NCBI GenBank assembly: GCA_013003255.1 | Contig: JABDJZ010000532.1 | Coordinates: 1 to 5,200, forward strand | Origin: Rhodothermales bacterium | Lineage (GTDB): Bacteria; Bacteroidota; Rhodothermia; Rhodothermales; UBA10348 | DNA: 5,200 nt | Direction of reading: 5' to 3' | Shown here: piece by piece, positions 4,173 to 5,200 of the stretch | Position numbering within the stretch: position 1 is the first letter of the stretch | Layout: the number at the start of each line of letters is the position of its first letter | Notes under the pieces: generated by a model | Told to the model about the DNA's origin: nothing | Database searches by the model: none | Seen by the model: only the letters and a program-made list of their open reading frames with translations | Position numbers and translations under genes: made by a program

Positions 4173-5200
4173 CTATCGGCGACCGCGGATCTTGCCGCTC
4201 TTCATGAAGCCGTCGTAGTGGCGCATCAGCAGGTGGCTCTCCACCTGTTGGAGCGTGTCCAGTGTCACACCGACGAGAATGAGAAGGCTGGTGCCGCCAA
4301 AGAACTGGGCGAAACCGGCGGTCACACCCGCCTGCATGGCGAAGGCCGGCAGAATGGCTACGAAGCCCAGGAAGATTGATCCGGGCAGCGTGATGCGGGT
4401 GAGGATGTTGTCGATGAACTCACTGGTCTGCTTTCCGGGGCGGATGCCGGGGATGAATCCTCCCTGCCGCTTCATGGTGTCGGCCATCTCCTTCGGGTTC
4501 ACCGCGATGGCGGTGTAGAAGTAGGTGAAGAACACACAGATGACGAAGAAGACCGTGGAGTAGCCCCATCCGGAGATGTCCGAGAAGAACAGACCGAACT
4601 GCTGCATCATCGGGCTTTCCGGGAAGAACGACGCGACCGTGGCCGGGACGAACATGATGGACTGCGCAAAGATGATGGGCATCACGCCAGCGGCGTTGAC
4701 GCGAAGCGGCAGGTACTGAGTGCTTCCCCCGTAGACCTTGCGGCCAACCACACGCTTGGCGTACTGAACCGGAATACGCCGCATGCCCTGGGTCACCATC
4801 ACAACGCCTGCGGTTACGAGCGCAAACACGCCGATCTCAAGCAGGAAGATGAAGAAGTTGCCCGACAGCTCGAACTCGTTGAAGAGTGACTGCGGCAGGT
4901 AGGCGATGATGCCGATCATGATGATCAGCGAAATACCGTTTCCAATGCCACTCTCGGTGATCCGCTCACCAAGCCACATCACGAAGATGGTACCCGAGGT
5001 CAGGACAATGACCGTCGAGATGGTAAAGAACGTATCTCCGATAATGATGGCCGACCCCGTAGCCCCGTACTGGAGCTGGATGGCAAATCCAATCGACTGG
5101 AGTGCCGTAATGGCAATCGTGCCGTAGCGGGTCAACTGGGTGATCTTCCGCCGGCCTTCCTCGCCCTCCCGCTGGAGTTTCTGGAAGTACGGTACCACCG
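4173..5200 (-). CDS. secY: Protein translocase subunit SecY (5' end beyond window)
   Basis: SecY is the membrane channel of the Sec translocon, working with SecE, SecG and SecA to export or insert proteins. About 342 codons are visible, from roughly TM3 to the C-terminus; about 100 N-terminal residues, with TM1, the plug and TM2, lie outside. The GTG at 5198 is an internal Val codon, not a start, because the GEEGRRKITQLTRYGT motif it precedes is well inside the family. Counting that Val as 1, landmarks are GERITESGIGNGIS (77-90), RRIPVQYAKR (140-149), PLRVNAAGVMPIIFA (164-178), the cytosolic loop NPKEMADTMKRQGGFIPGIR (234-253), whose arginine is important for SecA-driven transport, and the TM10 region with LILVGVTLDTLQQVESH (306-322). 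Several long hydrophobic segments between these fit TM4-TM9. It ends with a basic tail (KSGKIRGRR) and a TAG stop 7 bases before map. Confidence 0.98.
   Translation of the reverse strand, partial: VVPYFQKLQREGEEGRRKITQLTRYGTIAITALQSIGFAIQLQYGATGSAIIIGDTFFTISTVIVLTSGTIFVMWLGERITESGIGNGISLIIMIGIIAYLPQSLFNEFELSGNFFIFLLEIGVFALVTAGVVMVTQGMRRIPVQYAKRVVGRKVYGGSTQYLPLRVNAAGVMPIIFAQSIMFVPATVASFFPESPMMQQFGLFFSDISGWGYSTVFFVICVFFTYFYTAIAVNPKEMADTMKRQGGFIPGIRPGKQTSEFIDNILTRITLPGSIFLGFVAILPAFAMQAGVTAGFAQFFGGTSLLILVGVTLDTLQQVESHLLMRHYDGFMKSGKIRGRR

Noticed and set aside
3356..4207. A 283-codon open frame on the plus strand opposite map
   Set aside because: It mirrors map, which has all its catalytic residues. 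The antisense product resembles no family I know and has no separate signals.
5196..5198. GTG as a possible SecY start codon
   Set aside because: SecY proteins have about 100 residues, including TM1, the plug and TM2, before this motif, and the frame stays open to the window edge, so this is an internal Val.
1..5200. A novel defence, mobile or biosynthetic system
   Set aside because: The whole window is filled by eight conserved housekeeping genes in their standard order, with no direct repeats, transposase fragments, tRNA, or unexplained coding region.

Overview
The window is a block of housekeeping genes, all on the minus strand. Read in the direction of transcription (high to low coordinates) the order is secY (5' part outside the window), map, rpmJ, rpsM, rpsK, rpsD, rpoA, rplQ (3' end outside the window). 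This is the end of the bacterial spc operon followed by the alpha operon. Every gene was identified from its translated protein, and no gap exceeds 100 bases, so almost all of the DNA is accounted for.

Organism. The sequence is fairly GC-rich (by eye in the high fifties percent, not computed). Several features suggest a Bacteroidota-type bacterium, possibly from the Rhodothermales/Balneolales side: map lies inside the ribosomal cluster, uS4 is of the cysteine-free type, bL36 has the 38-residue '...INKKNP...' form, RpoA begins in the Bacteroidota style, and most genes lack a clear Shine-Dalgarno sequence. This placement is inference from remembered family patterns, not from a search.

Layout. 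From 5200 to 4173 is the SecY translocon channel from about TM3 to the C-terminus; 4165-3308 is methionine aminopeptidase; 3278-3162 is the tiny bL36 gene; 3158-2778 is uS13; 2709-2311 is uS11; 2212-1610 is uS4; 1536-553 is the RNA polymerase alpha subunit; 511-1 is bL17 with a long low-complexity tail. Spacers are 7, 29, 3, 68, 98, 73 and 41 bases. The short ones (secY-map, rpmJ-rpsM) suggest tight co-transcription. The longer ones around rpsK, rpsD and rpoA hold small inverted repeats that could matter for mRNA regulation or stability.

How the genes work together. uS13, uS11 and uS4 are small-subunit proteins, bL36 and bL17 are large-subunit proteins, alpha nucleates RNA polymerase assembly, SecY moves nascent proteins through the membrane, and Map removes their initiator methionine. 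Co-expression couples transcription, translation, N-terminal processing and export.

I found no sign of a novel system, mobile element, CRISPR array, tRNA or rRNA. The points worth a second look are modest: infA is absent from the map-rpmJ junction, bL36 and uS4 have lost zinc ligands, bL17 has an unusual tail, and three intergenic hairpins lie near start codons or gene junctions.
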